Part shown: positions 45,956 through 55,176 of the stretch, piece by piece
Layout of the letters: each line of letters begins with the position of its first letter
Position numbering within the stretch: the stretch's first letter is position 1
From: Streptomyces sp. Tu 3180
Lineage (GTDB): Bacteria > Actinomycetota > Actinomycetes > Streptomycetales > Streptomycetaceae
Direction of reading: 5' to 3'
NCBI RefSeq assembly: GCF_009852415.1
Contig: NZ_WOXS01000002.1
Span: 744,001-808,000, forward strand
Length of the DNA: 64,000 nt
Notes under the pieces: model-generated
Told to the model about the DNA's origin: nothing
Databases searched by the model: none
Seen by the model: the letters and a program-made list of their open reading frames with translations, nothing else
Translations under genes and position numbers: made by a program

Positions 45956-48019
45956 TCACCCGCCGTGGACGCCGACCTCGTGGAGCGAGTACCCCCAGTC
46001 GGTCGCCCGGTCCAGGAACTGGACGCGGACGTGGCGGGCCGGTGCGGCGGCGAACCGGGCCGTGTCCAGGCCGCCGTCGCCGGACGCGGTGGACCAGGCG
46101 GTCCGCCAGTGCACGCCGTCGGCGGAGAGCTCGATGCGGTACGACGTCCCGTAGGCCCGCTCCCAGTCGAGCGTCACGCGCCCGACCTGCCGCGTGGAGC
46201 CGAGGTCGATCCGCAGCCACTGGTCGTCGCTCCAGCCGCTGGCCCACCGGGTGCCCCGGTCCCCGTCCACGGCGCGGCCGGGCGCACGGCTGGTGAACGG
46301 GTTCCACTCCGTCGAACTGGCCGTCGCGGACGCGCCCTCGGCGAGGTCGGCGCCGGGCCGGTGCCGCTCGGAGGCGCCCCAGGTGTCGAGGTAGGACTCG
46401 GCGCCCCGGAAGAGGTCGTCCACCACGTCCTGCCCGCCGACGCGCCGGATGTCCTCGATCCAGTCGGGGACGAGGCCGTAGTGCGCGGCTCCGTCGGTGT
46501 TCAGGTCCCAGGTGCGTTCGCCGGTGGTCTGCCGGTCGATGACGGACCCGCCGTCGACACTGCGGAAGGGGTACGTGACGGGGTTCGGGGCCTCCGCGCC
46601 GCGCGGGGCCGGCCACCCGCCGACGCCGTTCATGTCCGTGCCGTAGCCGTAGCCCACGCCGTACGCGTCGCGCAGCGCCTCCGTGCGCCTCGCCTCCGCG
46701 ACGAACCCCTCCGAGCCGTGCATGTACTGGGCGACGAAACCGCCGAGTCCGTAGACCCGCTCGGTCCAGTCCAGGTCCATCCAGCTGTGCGACGAGATCA
46801 CGCCGGGGTACGACTCGGCCTCGAAGACGTCCAGCACCCGCCCGGCGGCCTTCACGCTCATGTGGTCGATCTCGAGCATCATGTGGCGTTCCATCATGCC
46901 GCGCACGGCGTACTCGCCGAGTTCGGTGAGCCCGCGGACGTTGCACCGGGCGTCCTCGTCGTACGCCGGGACCGCCACGCCCGCCGGGAGGTGCTTCTCG
47001 GCCCCGGGCACGGCGGCCCGGCCGATGGGGTTGTCGTGCTGGGGGCCCGTGCACCGCTCCGTGCGCCAGAAGGTGCCGGTCGACAGGAACTGCCCGACGT
47101 TGATCGCGGTGCCGAGCGCGCCCTCGTCGAAGCGCACCCCGCACAGCGCGTTGTCGAACTTGTGGCACAGGAACATGCTGCGCACGCCCAGCGCGTGCAA
47201 CTCGTCCAGTCCGGCGTCGATGTCGGCCCTGTCGCACTGCGGGACGTCCAGGATCTGCTTGCACCCGAACGGTTCGGAGGTCTCGACGCCGAGGACGACC
47301 GCGAGCCTGCCCTGTTCGACGACCTCGCGGGCCTGCGCGCTGTCGGTGACGATCCGGAACCAGCCCTTGCCCGGCCCGCCGTACATCCGGTCGACGTAGG
47401 CCTGCATGTCGTACGTCAGCCTCGCCTGCAGCCGGATGGACGTCATCTCGTCGCAGCCGCGGTCCTTGAAGAAGTACACGGAGCAGATCACGCCGTTGGT
47501 GACCAGGTCGTTCACCAGCACCCGCTGGCCGCCGCGCCAGGCCCGCTCGATCCAGGCGTAGTAGTTCTGCTGGTGGGTCAGCGAGTCGTGCGCGGGCCAG
47601 TCCTCGAACGTGGGCCAGCCGACCGGGTCGTGCCTGCCGTCACCGCCGCCGGTGATGAAGTCGAAGATCGCGAGCGAGCCGTCGGGGTAGTGCTCGGGGC
47701 AGTCCTGGAGCGCGTCGGCGATCCCCTTCGCGGAGAACGGCCTGCCGCAGATGAGCCGGCCGCCGAACGCCTCGTTGGACATGATGTGGTCGTGCGCGTC
47801 GACGAATCCGCGGACCTCGCCGCGGGAGTCGGTGCCCGTGAACGGCGCGCCGGTGACGCCGACCCGGGAATCGGGCACGGGCCGCGCGGTCGGCTCCCAC
47901 CAGTCGTCGCCGGCCGCGGAGCTGGGCGTCGGGCCGAGGAGCGCGGCCAGCAGGAGGAGGAGCAGGCCGGCGGCGAGGGGCCGGTGGTGCGGGCGATACG
48001 GACGTCGAATGCCGGTCAC
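45956..48019 (-). CDS. Secreted dipeptidase-like metallohydrolase with discoidin (F5/8C) domain
   Basis: A 687-residue exported protein. A signal sequence with a long leucine run ends near PSSAAG. The catalytic part (about 40-540) has VDAHDHIMSN, DIDAGLDELHALGVRSMF, HMMLEIDHMSVKAAGRVL, SSHSWMDLDW and YGTDMNGVGG, the order of metal-ligand segments in membrane dipeptidase/amidohydrolase TIM barrels. The C-terminal 140 residues form a coagulation factor 5/8 type C module (ASSTEWNPFTSRAPGRAVDG, RWASGWSDDQWLRIDLG) that binds glycans. I chose the GTG at 48019, 9 bases from GGAGGG; the frame is open to 48106. Substrate unknown; a glycan-anchored peptidase is the best guess. Confidence 0.8.
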   Translation of the reverse strand: MTGIRRPYRPHHRPLAAGLLLLLLAALLGPTPSSAAGDDWWEPTARPVPDSRVGVTGAPFTGTDSRGEVRGFVDAHDHIMSNEAFGGRLICGRPFSAKGIADALQDCPEHYPDGSLAIFDFITGGGDGRHDPVGWPTFEDWPAHDSLTHQQNYYAWIERAWRGGQRVLVNDLVTNGVICSVYFFKDRGCDEMTSIRLQARLTYDMQAYVDRMYGGPGKGWFRIVTDSAQAREVVEQGRLAVVLGVETSEPFGCKQILDVPQCDRADIDAGLDELHALGVRSMFLCHKFDNALCGVRFDEGALGTAINVGQFLSTGTFWRTERCTGPQHDNPIGRAAVPGAEKHLPAGVAVPAYDEDARCNVRGLTELGEYAVRGMMERHMMLEIDHMSVKAAGRVLDVFEAESYPGVISSHSWMDLDWTERVYGLGGFVAQYMHGSEGFVAEARRTEALRDAYGVGYGYGTDMNGVGGWPAPRGAEAPNPVTYPFRSVDGGSVIDRQTTGERTWDLNTDGAAHYGLVPDWIEDIRRVGGQDVVDDLFRGAESYLDTWGASERHRPGADLAEGASATASSTEWNPFTSRAPGRAVDGDRGTRWASGWSDDQWLRIDLGSTRQVGRVTLDWERAYGTSYRIELSADGVHWRTAWSTASGDGGLDTARFAAAPARHVRVQFLDRATDWGYSLHEVGVHGG

Positions 48020-48224
48020 TGCCCACGTCCCTCCGTCGGCGGCCCGGTCCGTCAATTTGTCATGACCGGTGCAAGATATGCGGCGAGGATCGCCACTGCC
48101 GCGCAAGGAGTCAAGGGTTCGGGGCGCAGGACGCGGAACGCCTCACCGAAAACGCCACCGGCGGCGCGGGGGGACGCTCCGGGTTGTCAGCCCGGTGACA
48201 CATTCACCGTTTCCGGCGCGCCGG

Positions 48225-48575
48225 TCACCCCTGCGCGCCGGTCTCGTGGCGCAGGGAGATGGAGCGCAGGACGTCCGCCGAGGACACGTCCGTGCGGCCC
48301 TCGTCGTGGACCTCCGCCAGCTGCACGAAGGCGAAGGTGAGCGCGGAGGTGATCTGCACGATGGCGGGGCCCAGCTTCTCGGTGACGATGTCCGCCACCT
48401 CCCGCGCGCTCGCGTCGGCCGGCAGCTGGATGTGCGGGATCATCTCCTCCAGGAGCTTGGAGACGGCCCCGTTCCCGGTCACGTCGGCGTCCGGGTCCTC
48501 GCGCAGCCGCCGTCGCATCTCGAGGGCCTCGGTGAGGATGCCGACTCCCCGCTGCATGATCTCGCGCTGCTCCAT
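48225..48575 (-). CDS. Conserved-looking small helical protein, unknown function
   Basis: A 116-residue soluble, mostly helical protein: MEQREIMQRGVGILTEALEM, then HIQLPADASAREVADIVTEK and VQITSALTFAFVQLAEVHD. No signal peptide, membrane helix or catalytic motif. I do not recognise a family. The start is taken as the ATG at 48575; an in-frame GTG at 48581 precedes it. Confidence 0.6.
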   Translation of the reverse strand: MEQREIMQRGVGILTEALEMRRRLREDPDADVTGNGAVSKLLEEMIPHIQLPADASAREVADIVTEKLGPAIVQITSALTFAFVQLAEVHDEGRTDVSSADVLRSISLRHETGAQG

Positions 48576-48581
48576 GCGCAC

Positions 48582-49087
48582 AGCCTAGTGCTCCGGCGCG
48601 GTTCCGTGATCTGTGCGACGGAAGGAGCACAGATCCGTCGTCTGTCCGTTCCCCCGTCAGGAATCCGGAGCTGCGGCCCGTGCCGCCGGTGGACTGTGCG
48701 GCGCAGCCTCGGGGCAGGGCGCGCGGACGATCCCTCAGCCGACGCTCCGGCCACCCTCCGGATGCGGGGGCGGCCCCGGTGGACCAGGACCGCCCCTCGC
48801 CCTGTCGGTGCTCGGGGAACACCCCGCGGCGGCGGGGAGGACGCGGCCTTCCTCCGCGTGGCCGTCTCCGCGCCGGAGCACCCCCGCATCCGCGGGGTGC
48901 CCCCGCGGCCCACGTGCAGCACGGGAGCGGTGGGTGAGGTCCGCCCGAAGCAGCCCCGCGAAGCCCGCAAGGGCCTGGGACAGCACGCCGGCGGCCCGGC
49001 GGGCCGACCGCGGCGTTGCTCCGGTCGGGTGACGCGCGGAGGGCGGTCCGACGCCCCGGCAGGGACGCTGGCGTCAGGGCACCCTCC
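48582..49087. other. 506-base region without a supportable gene
   Basis: No frame looks coding. Two short hairpins with CCCCGC-N4-GCGGGG cores (48822-48837 and 48882-48897) are spaced exactly 60 bases apart, which I treat as a weak, unproven repeat signal. Confidence 0.45.
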
Positions 49088-50461
49088 ATGACAAGACGGC
49101 TCGCCGCCGCGCTGCTCGTCTGGCTCACCGCCCTCCCGGGGACGGTCGCGGCGGCCCCGGCCGGCGGGGATCCCGGGACCTCGGACGGGGCTCCCGCGAC
49201 CGCCGACGACCCGCTGCCCGCCCTGGAAGGGGCCGCCCGTCCGCTGCGCACCGTGGAGCCCACCGGGCCCTTCGACGACCTGCGTCCCCTGGGGGAGACG
49301 GTGGGTGGCGCCCGGCTGGTCGGCGTCGGGCAGGCCGCCCACGGCGGCCACGACTTCCTCGCCCTCCAGCACCGGGTGTTCCGGTACCTCGTCGAGGAGA
49401 AGGGCTTCCGCTCCTTCGTGCTCGAAGCTCCCTGGAGCACCGGGCTCCGGCTGAACGACCACCTGCTCACCGGACGCGGCGACCCCGCCCGGATCATGTC
49501 CGAGGAACTCCACAACGCCTACCTGTTCATGCACACCGGCGAAGTCCTGGACCTGATCCGGTGGATGCGCGCGTACAACGTCGCCCACCCCGGCGATCCG
49601 GTCAGGTTCGCCGGCAACGACAGCAGTCACGCGGGCCCCGATCTGTACGACCGGGTCGTCGGACACGTCCGGCACGCCCACCCCGACCTGCTGCCCGCCG
49701 TCACCGAGCTGTACCGGGGACTGCGCCCCGCCCTGCCCGCCGGTGAGTACATGGTGACCTACCTCAACGAGCCTTCGGCCGTGCGGCAGGAGAAGGCCGA
49801 GCGCACCGGCCGCGTCCTCGCGCTGCTCCGCGCCCGCGAACCCGCCGGGACGGACGACGGCCACGCCTGGGCGGTCCGGCACGCCACCGCCGTCGACCAG
49901 GTCGCGCGCCAGTACGCCTTCGACTACGACGACCCGGGACAAGCGCGCGAGGCCCTGGCCTACCGCGACACCGTCATGGCGGAGAACACCCTCTGGTGGC
50001 TCCGGCAGACGGGCGACCGGACGGTGCTGGCCGCCCACAACGGCCACGTGTACCTGGAGGGCTACGACCCGGACTACCCGGTCGTCCGGGGCGGCCTGCT
50101 CCGCCGCGCGCTCGGGGACGGTTACCGGGCCGTGGGCCTGGCCTTCGGCCGCGGTTCCTTCAACGCCACCGACCGGGGCGTCGCCGAGCCCCGCGACGAG
50201 GACGTGCGGGCGTTCCGCTCGACGCCCGCCGCGCCCGACTCGGTCGAGCGCACCCTGGACCGGGTGAGTCACCGGAACTGGTACCTCGACCTGCGCGTCG
50301 CGCCACCCGCGGCCCGCACCTGGCTGGACGCTCCCCGGCCCAAACGGGAGATCGGCACGCACTGGCCCCGGGACCCGGACCGGGTCAACCTGCTCAGGTC
50401 GGTGGACGCGCTGGTGTACCTGCACGAGATCCGCCCGAGCCGCCCGCTTCCGCGCGGCTGA
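49088..50461 (+). CDS. Secreted erythromycin esterase-like protein
   Basis: A 457-residue protein with an N-terminal signal peptide (LAAALLVWLTALPGTVAAAP) and the erythromycin-esterase family fold: GQAAHGGHDFLALQHRVFRY, SFVLEAPWSTGLRLNDHLL, VLDLIRWMRAYN and VLAAHNGHVYLEG, with the conserved Glu and His residues. EreA/EreB hydrolyse the macrolactone of erythromycin, but most chromosomal relatives, including exported ones, have unknown substrates. Nothing nearby points to macrolide biosynthesis. Start is the ATG at 49088 with an AGGG site. Confidence 0.88.
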   Translation: MTRRLAAALLVWLTALPGTVAAAPAGGDPGTSDGAPATADDPLPALEGAARPLRTVEPTGPFDDLRPLGETVGGARLVGVGQAAHGGHDFLALQHRVFRYLVEEKGFRSFVLEAPWSTGLRLNDHLLTGRGDPARIMSEELHNAYLFMHTGEVLDLIRWMRAYNVAHPGDPVRFAGNDSSHAGPDLYDRVVGHVRHAHPDLLPAVTELYRGLRPALPAGEYMVTYLNEPSAVRQEKAERTGRVLALLRAREPAGTDDGHAWAVRHATAVDQVARQYAFDYDDPGQAREALAYRDTVMAENTLWWLRQTGDRTVLAAHNGHVYLEGYDPDYPVVRGGLLRRALGDGYRAVGLAFGRGSFNATDRGVAEPRDEDVRAFRSTPAAPDSVERTLDRVSHRNWYLDLRVAPPAARTWLDAPRPKREIGTHWPRDPDRVNLLRSVDALVYLHEIRPSRPLPRG

Positions 50462-51000
50462 CCTCTCCGCCGGCCTCCAGCCGCTCCTCCACTGCGGCTG
50501 AGGGACCGGTCCACGCGTGGGTGCCGGAGCCGACTCGCTCGGCCCCGGCACCGCGTGTTCGTCCGCGTCCCGGCGATCCGTGGACGGCCGGCCGCCCGGT
50601 GCGAGGGCAGCGGGTCCGAGCCCGGAAACACGCGTCGGGACGCCCCCTGTTCCTGTGCGGCGCGCTCGTCACACCCCACGCCGGCCCGACGGGACTTCGC
50701 CGGACTCCGGCTCCGCGCGCGTTCCTTCCGCGGCCCCCCCCACCGACCGCACTTCGAGGCCGCGTACCCGGGAAGCCGGGCGGCGGCCGGCAATCCGGGC
50801 CGATGGATCACGAAACCGCACTGGAGCACCAGACGCGTCCGGCGACCGGCCGGGCGCACCCCGCGCGGGAGGCGGGTGCACCCGGTGCGACTGGCCCGGC
50901 CGTCTCCCTTCTGACTATCATCCCTTTGCATATATAAATGAGGCTTTGTCCACCGAGGGCGGCCACCGAACGCGCGTGTCCTCGCCCGAGTGAGTGATCC
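50462..51000. other. 539-base non-coding region before the PP2C gene
   Basis: I found no supportable gene. Near the right end is a strikingly AT-rich run (TTTGCATATATAAATGAGG, 50925-50943) that probably belongs to the promoter of the phosphatase gene. Confidence 0.45.
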
Positions 51001-51831
51001 ATGTCCCGCACCGGCTCCACGGACGACGGCGACGAGCTTCTGGTCAGGCTCAGGACGCTGACGGCTCAGGCGCGGGCGCAGGCGGAGGTGCAGCGCTCCC
51101 GGGTCGAACTGGCCGTCGCCCTGCAACGCGGCATGCTGCCCAGGAGGCTGCCGGCCGCCGACGGGGTACGGCTGGCCGTGCGGTACGCGCCGGCCTACCA
51201 GGGACTCAACGTGGGCGGTGACTGGTACGACGCCTTCACGATGCCCGACGGCCGCATCGGCCTGTCCATCGGCGACGTGCAGGGGCACAACATCGAGGCG
51301 GCCGCCTTCATGGGGCAGGTCCGGGTCGGGCTCCGGGCGCTCGCCTCCGTCGACAGCGAACCGGGCGAGCTCCTCGCCCGGACCAACGAACTGCTGCTGT
51401 CCCTGAACTCGGACCTGTTCGCCACCTGTACCTTCATACGGCTCGACCCGGTCGCCCGGGTGCTGGAGAGCGCACGGGCCGGGCACCTGCCGTGCGTGTG
51501 GGCCACCGCGGACGGCCGGTCCGGGGTGACGGAGGACGAGGGAGGCCCGCCCCTGGGGATCCTGCCCGCGGCGGTGTACCCGGTGACCCGGTACCGGCTC
51601 GACACGGGCGGCGTGTTCGTCCTGGTCACCGACGGGGTCGTGGAGGGCCCGTCCATGCGGCTCGACGAGGGACTGGACCAGGTGGTGCGGCTCGCGGGCA
51701 TCGCCGCGGTCGCGCGCATGGACGCGGACGCGCTCGCGGCCGCCGTGCTCAAGGGCGCGGAGCGGGTGGGGCACGACGACGACGCGGCCGTCCTGGTGAT
51801 CGGGCACGACGGGCCGGCCGCTCAGCCATAG
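51001..51831 (+). CDS. PP2C-type (SpoIIE) serine phosphatase
   Basis: A 276-residue protein phosphatase of the SpoIIE/RsbU class. A short N-terminal coiled coil (residues 10-45) precedes the catalytic domain, whose metal-binding motifs are intact: VGGDWYDAF, SIGDVQGHN, ARAGHLPC, LVTDGVVE and DDDAAVLV. Such enzymes dephosphorylate anti-anti-sigma factors and so turn on alternative sigma factors. No PAS, GAF or kinase domain is fused, and no sigma regulator gene is adjacent. It is followed closely by a MASE1 membrane sensor gene, which may provide input. Confidence 0.93.
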   Translation: MSRTGSTDDGDELLVRLRTLTAQARAQAEVQRSRVELAVALQRGMLPRRLPAADGVRLAVRYAPAYQGLNVGGDWYDAFTMPDGRIGLSIGDVQGHNIEAAAFMGQVRVGLRALASVDSEPGELLARTNELLLSLNSDLFATCTFIRLDPVARVLESARAGHLPCVWATADGRSGVTEDEGGPPLGILPAAVYPVTRYRLDTGGVFVLVTDGVVEGPSMRLDEGLDQVVRLAGIAAVARMDADALAAAVLKGAERVGHDDDAAVLVIGHDGPAAQP

Positions 51832-51861
51832 GGCCGCAGGCCCGCGCGTCCCGCCTCGCCG

Positions 51862-52893
51862 ATGCGGCGGCCCCGGTGTCTGATGGCTTGTGTGGTGGTC
51901 AGGCAGGATCTGCGTGCACCGGTCGTCTTCGTGCTCGAGACGCTGGCCGTCGCCGCCTGCTACTACGCGGGGGGACGGCTGGGGCTGCTGCGCGACCTGA
52001 CCGTCGGCGGTGCGGTGTTCTCGCCCATCTGGCCGCCGACGGGAGTGGCCGTCGCCGCCCTGCTGGTCTTCGGGCTGCGCTGCTGGGTGGGCATCGCGCT
52101 GGGCGCCCTGCTCGTCCTCATGCACCTCACCACGCTGCAACCCTCCTCGCTCGGCGTGCTCGTGGGAAACACCGCCGCGCCCGTGTGCGGATACCTCCTG
52201 CTGCGCAGGACGGGCTTCCGCACCGACCTCACGCGCATGCGCGACTGTCTCGCCCTGGTGTTCCTCGGCGCCTTCCCGGCCATGCTGATCAGCTCGTCCG
52301 CCGGCGCCGGCCTCCTCGTCGCCACGGGCGACCTCCCGGCACGGAGCTTCTGGTGGGTCTGGCTGGCCTGGTGGGTGGGCGACGCGATGGGCGTCCTGCT
52401 CGTCACACCGGTACTGCTCACGCTGTACCGGACGCGCCTGCCGTTGCGCTGGTCGAGATGGGAGGAGGCGGTGGGTCTGGCGGTCCTCGCGGGCTGCATC
52501 GTGCCGCTGGTGACCCACAACCGGGCCAGTCTGCTGTTCGCCGTCTACCCGCTGCTGATCTGGGTGGCCCTGCGGTTCCAGCTCGCCGGCAGCATGCCGT
52601 GCGCCCTGTTCGCCTCCGTCTTGGCCACCGTCGCGGCGACCGACCGCGTCGGACCGTTCGAGCGGTTGTCCGATCTGGAGGTCATGATCAACCTTCAGGC
52701 CTTCAACGGGGCGGTGGCCCTGACCGCCCTGCTGCTGTCCGCGGTGATCACCGAGCAGCACAACACCAGACGGTCCGTGGAGCGCGCCTGCCAGGAGCTG
52801 GTCGAGGTACTGGAGCATCTGACAGCGGGGGAATCCGCGTCCGGCCGGCCCTCGCGGGAGGAGGACGGGCGGCCGCAGAGCCGGACCGGGTGA
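51862..52893 (+). CDS. MASE1 domain membrane sensor protein
   Basis: A 343-residue protein dominated by a MASE1 integral membrane sensor domain of eight or more helices, with the conserved VFSPIWPPTGVAVAAL and WWVWLAWWVGDAMGVLLVTP. In most bacteria MASE1 is fused to GGDEF, kinase or phosphatase domains; here it ends in only a short charged coiled tail (RRSVERACQELVEVLEHL), so signalling must go through another protein. The PP2C phosphatase encoded 30 bases upstream is the likely partner. An in-frame ATG at 51883 is an alternative start. Confidence 0.9.
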   Translation: MRRPRCLMACVVVRQDLRAPVVFVLETLAVAACYYAGGRLGLLRDLTVGGAVFSPIWPPTGVAVAALLVFGLRCWVGIALGALLVLMHLTTLQPSSLGVLVGNTAAPVCGYLLLRRTGFRTDLTRMRDCLALVFLGAFPAMLISSSAGAGLLVATGDLPARSFWWVWLAWWVGDAMGVLLVTPVLLTLYRTRLPLRWSRWEEAVGLAVLAGCIVPLVTHNRASLLFAVYPLLIWVALRFQLAGSMPCALFASVLATVAATDRVGPFERLSDLEVMINLQAFNGAVALTALLLSAVITEQHNTRRSVERACQELVEVLEHLTAGESASGRPSREEDGRPQSRTG

Positions 52894-53027
52894 CCGGGTC
52901 GGAGCAGGCGGGCGCCGGACACGCGCCCGCGCGCGGGAACGTGCCGCCGGACCAGGAGCCGCACCCCGAACGGATCACGTCCTGCCCGTGTCTCCCGACC
53001 ACTGCGACGACCTGCCGCGCACCGGCC

Positions 53028-53882
53028 TCACTCGCGCAGGGAGTCGGCGTCGCCCATGACGATCACCGGGTGCAGGTCGGGGTCGAGGGCGCGCAGGAGT
53101 TCCCTCATGTGGCGCTTGTCCAGGCTCACGCAGCCCTGGGTGGGCCCCTGGTGGTCGACGTGCAGCCAGATGCCGCCGCCCTTGTCGGCACCGAGCGGGC
53201 GGGTCAGGTCCAGCGGGGACGTGCCCGGCTCGCGGTTGTAGTCGATGGCGATGACGTAGTCGAAGGACCCCTCCAGCGGCTCCCCCAGGAGGCCCCTGCC
53301 GCTGACGCTGAACCCGTCCGACTGGTCGTACGGCAGTTCCGTGCCGGGATCGGGCAGCAGTCCCCCGGCGTCGCCGAGGGTGAACACGCCGATGGGTGAG
53401 CGCAGGTCGCCCGCCCGGTGATCGTCGGTCCAGCCCCTGAGGGCGTTGCGCGCGGGCCACACCGGACCCGCCTCCCAACCGGAGCCGGTGTGCTGGTGCA
53501 GCACGACCTCGGAGCGGTTGGCGTCCCTGCCCAGGCCGGTGACGACGACCACCTGGCGGGCGTTCCCGGGAATCCACGCCAGTGTCCGGGGGCCGAGGCC
53601 GGGGAGCCGGGCGGGTGGTCGCGTCTGCGCTCCGGCGCCGGCCCGGCCCCGCGCGGTCCTCGCGGTGTCGGACGGCCCGCCCTCCGGCGCGGTGGCCGCC
53701 GGGGTGTCCCGCGCCGCGGTGCCGGTGGACGCCCCGCATCCGGTCAGGGCCGCCAGCACGACGAGGACGGCGGCCGGCCACGGCGCACGGCCGCGCACCC
53801 GGACGGGGCCGCCGGATCGCCGGCCGCTCCGGGACGGAGCGCGGTGACGCGAACGGTACGGGCAGTCGATGGATGAAGCCAT
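53028..53882 (-). CDS. L,D-transpeptidase family lipoprotein
   Basis: A 284-residue lipoprotein: lipobox VLAALTGC near residue 50, a linker rich in Ala/Thr/Arg, then an YkuD-type L,D-transpeptidase domain with GDLRSPIGVFTLGDAGG and the active-site segment HVDHQGPTQGCVSLDKR, where the cysteine is the nucleophile. The family forms 3-3 cross-links in peptidoglycan or attaches proteins to it. The SHGCIR consensus reads TQGCVSL here, as in the subgroup that ends without a C-terminal extension. The ATG at 53882 follows GAGGGC. Confidence 0.88.
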   Translation of the reverse strand: MASSIDCPYRSRHRAPSRSGRRSGGPVRVRGRAPWPAAVLVVLAALTGCGASTGTAARDTPAATAPEGGPSDTARTARGRAGAGAQTRPPARLPGLGPRTLAWIPGNARQVVVVTGLGRDANRSEVVLHQHTGSGWEAGPVWPARNALRGWTDDHRAGDLRSPIGVFTLGDAGGLLPDPGTELPYDQSDGFSVSGRGLLGEPLEGSFDYVIAIDYNREPGTSPLDLTRPLGADKGGGIWLHVDHQGPTQGCVSLDKRHMRELLRALDPDLHPVIVMGDADSLRE

Positions 53883-54438
53883 GCCCTCAGCCTGGCTTCG
53901 ACTGTTCAGAAACACGTCAGCTCTCCGCGCGAGTCCGGGGAAGTCCCCCATCTGCCCTTCCCCGGGACGGTGCCGCCCGGCTCCCGAGGACCTCGGCCCG
54001 ACGCCCGGACGGGTGAAGGAGCCGCACCCGACGGAGTACGGGCCCGTCCGGCGGAGTACCGCACGGGTGTCGCGTCGCCGGGCGCTCACCGGCCGCGCGC
54101 CGGGGTCGGCCACCACGCCCCCTCGGCCGATCCGGTGACGGTGACGTCCGCCGGCGCGGCGCTGCCGCGGGCGCGTCGTCACCGGTGGTGCGGGAGGACG
54201 AGTTCTCCGCCGCCGGATCACGTGTGCGCCCGGCGAGGCCGACGCTCGCGGCAGCCGGGGGGAGGGGTCCGGCTCCCGTCCCTCGTGTCGGCGGAAGGCG
54301 CACAACCTCCGGGGAGTCCGGGTCCCCCGTCCCGCACGAGGACGTCAACCGCCGGCCGTTCGAAGGAGAAACGGTCAACCCCGCCCGGCCGTACCATTGC
54401 TGGCCATCGGGGAACCAGAGGAAGAAAGGGGCACCGCC
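53883..54438. other. 556-base non-coding region
   Basis: Open frames on both strands lack motifs and usable starts. It contains the divergent promoters of the L,D-transpeptidase and the following gene; elements could not be assigned. Confidence 0.4.
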
Positions 54439-55158
54439 ATGTCCGGGAGTCCGACCGCCGTCACCGACCTCACGTCGCAGTACACCGCCCAGGTCGCGAA
54501 CGACTTGGAGCGCAACGTCAAGGAGCAGGAGCGCGTCACCGCGGAGATCGCCGCGCTCCAGGAGCAGTTGGCCGTGCTCCGGCACGACCACGCCCTTCTG
54601 GTGACCATGCGGCAGGCCCTGGGCCTCGCCGCGGCGCCCGCCGAACCCGCCGACACGCCCGGGCCCGTGGACACGTCCGAAGGCGTGGCACCGCCCGAGC
54701 CCGTGGACACGCCCGAGGCCGCGGACACGGCGGCGGGCGGCGCGACCGTCCCGGCGCCGCGCGGGAGGAGCGGCGCCGGGACGAGGGCGGGCAGGCCGAA
54801 GCGGACGAAGAAGGCGGGCGCGCGCACCGCCTCGGGGAAGTCCGCGGGCAGGTCGTCCGCGGCGAGGGCGGACCGGTCCGAGGCCCGGACGGCCAGGCCG
54901 GAGGGACCCAAGCTGGTCGAGCTCGTCCGCCGGCACCTGGACGAGCAGAGCGAGCCGCGCTCGGCGGCGGAGATCGCCGGCGCCCTCGGGCAGGCCCACC
55001 CCGAACGCACCATCAGGACCACGGTGGTGCGCAACACCCTGGAGGGCCTGGTCGCCCGCAACCGGGCCCAGCGCACCAAGCAAGGCTCGTCGGTCTTCTA
55101 CACGGCGCCCGACGGCACCGGGCGGACCGCGGCGGACGAGGAGGCGGCGCGGGCCTGA
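54439..55158 (+). CDS. Coiled-coil and winged-helix protein, probable regulator
   Basis: A 239-residue protein: an N-terminal coiled coil (residues 15-62, NDLERNVKEQERVTAEIAAL and on), a disordered Pro/Ala/Thr then Lys/Arg-rich linker (RTKKAGARTASGKSAGR), and a C-terminal winged-helix-like domain (LVELVRRHLDEQSEPRSAAE, RTIRTTVVRNTLEGLVARN). The wing RTKQGSSVFYT is basic. The layout suggests an oligomeric DNA-binding protein. I recognise it as a type common in Streptomyces, but cannot name its target. The ATG at 54439 follows AAAGGGG. Confidence 0.72.
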   Translation: MSGSPTAVTDLTSQYTAQVANDLERNVKEQERVTAEIAALQEQLAVLRHDHALLVTMRQALGLAAAPAEPADTPGPVDTSEGVAPPEPVDTPEAADTAAGGATVPAPRGRSGAGTRAGRPKRTKKAGARTASGKSAGRSSAARADRSEARTARPEGPKLVELVRRHLDEQSEPRSAAEIAGALGQAHPERTIRTTVVRNTLEGLVARNRAQRTKQGSSVFYTAPDGTGRTAADEEAARA

Positions 55159-55176
55159 CACCGCCTCGTCGCCCGC

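Noticed and set aside
48742..48770. Third possible CRISPR-like stem (CCCTCC-GGAT-GCGGGG)
   Set aside because: Its spacing to the next stem is 68 bases, and the arms do not pair fully; treated as chance in GC-rich DNA.
50462..50937. Open frames after the erythromycin-esterase-like gene
   Set aside because: Composition is random-like, and no ribosome site or motif was found.
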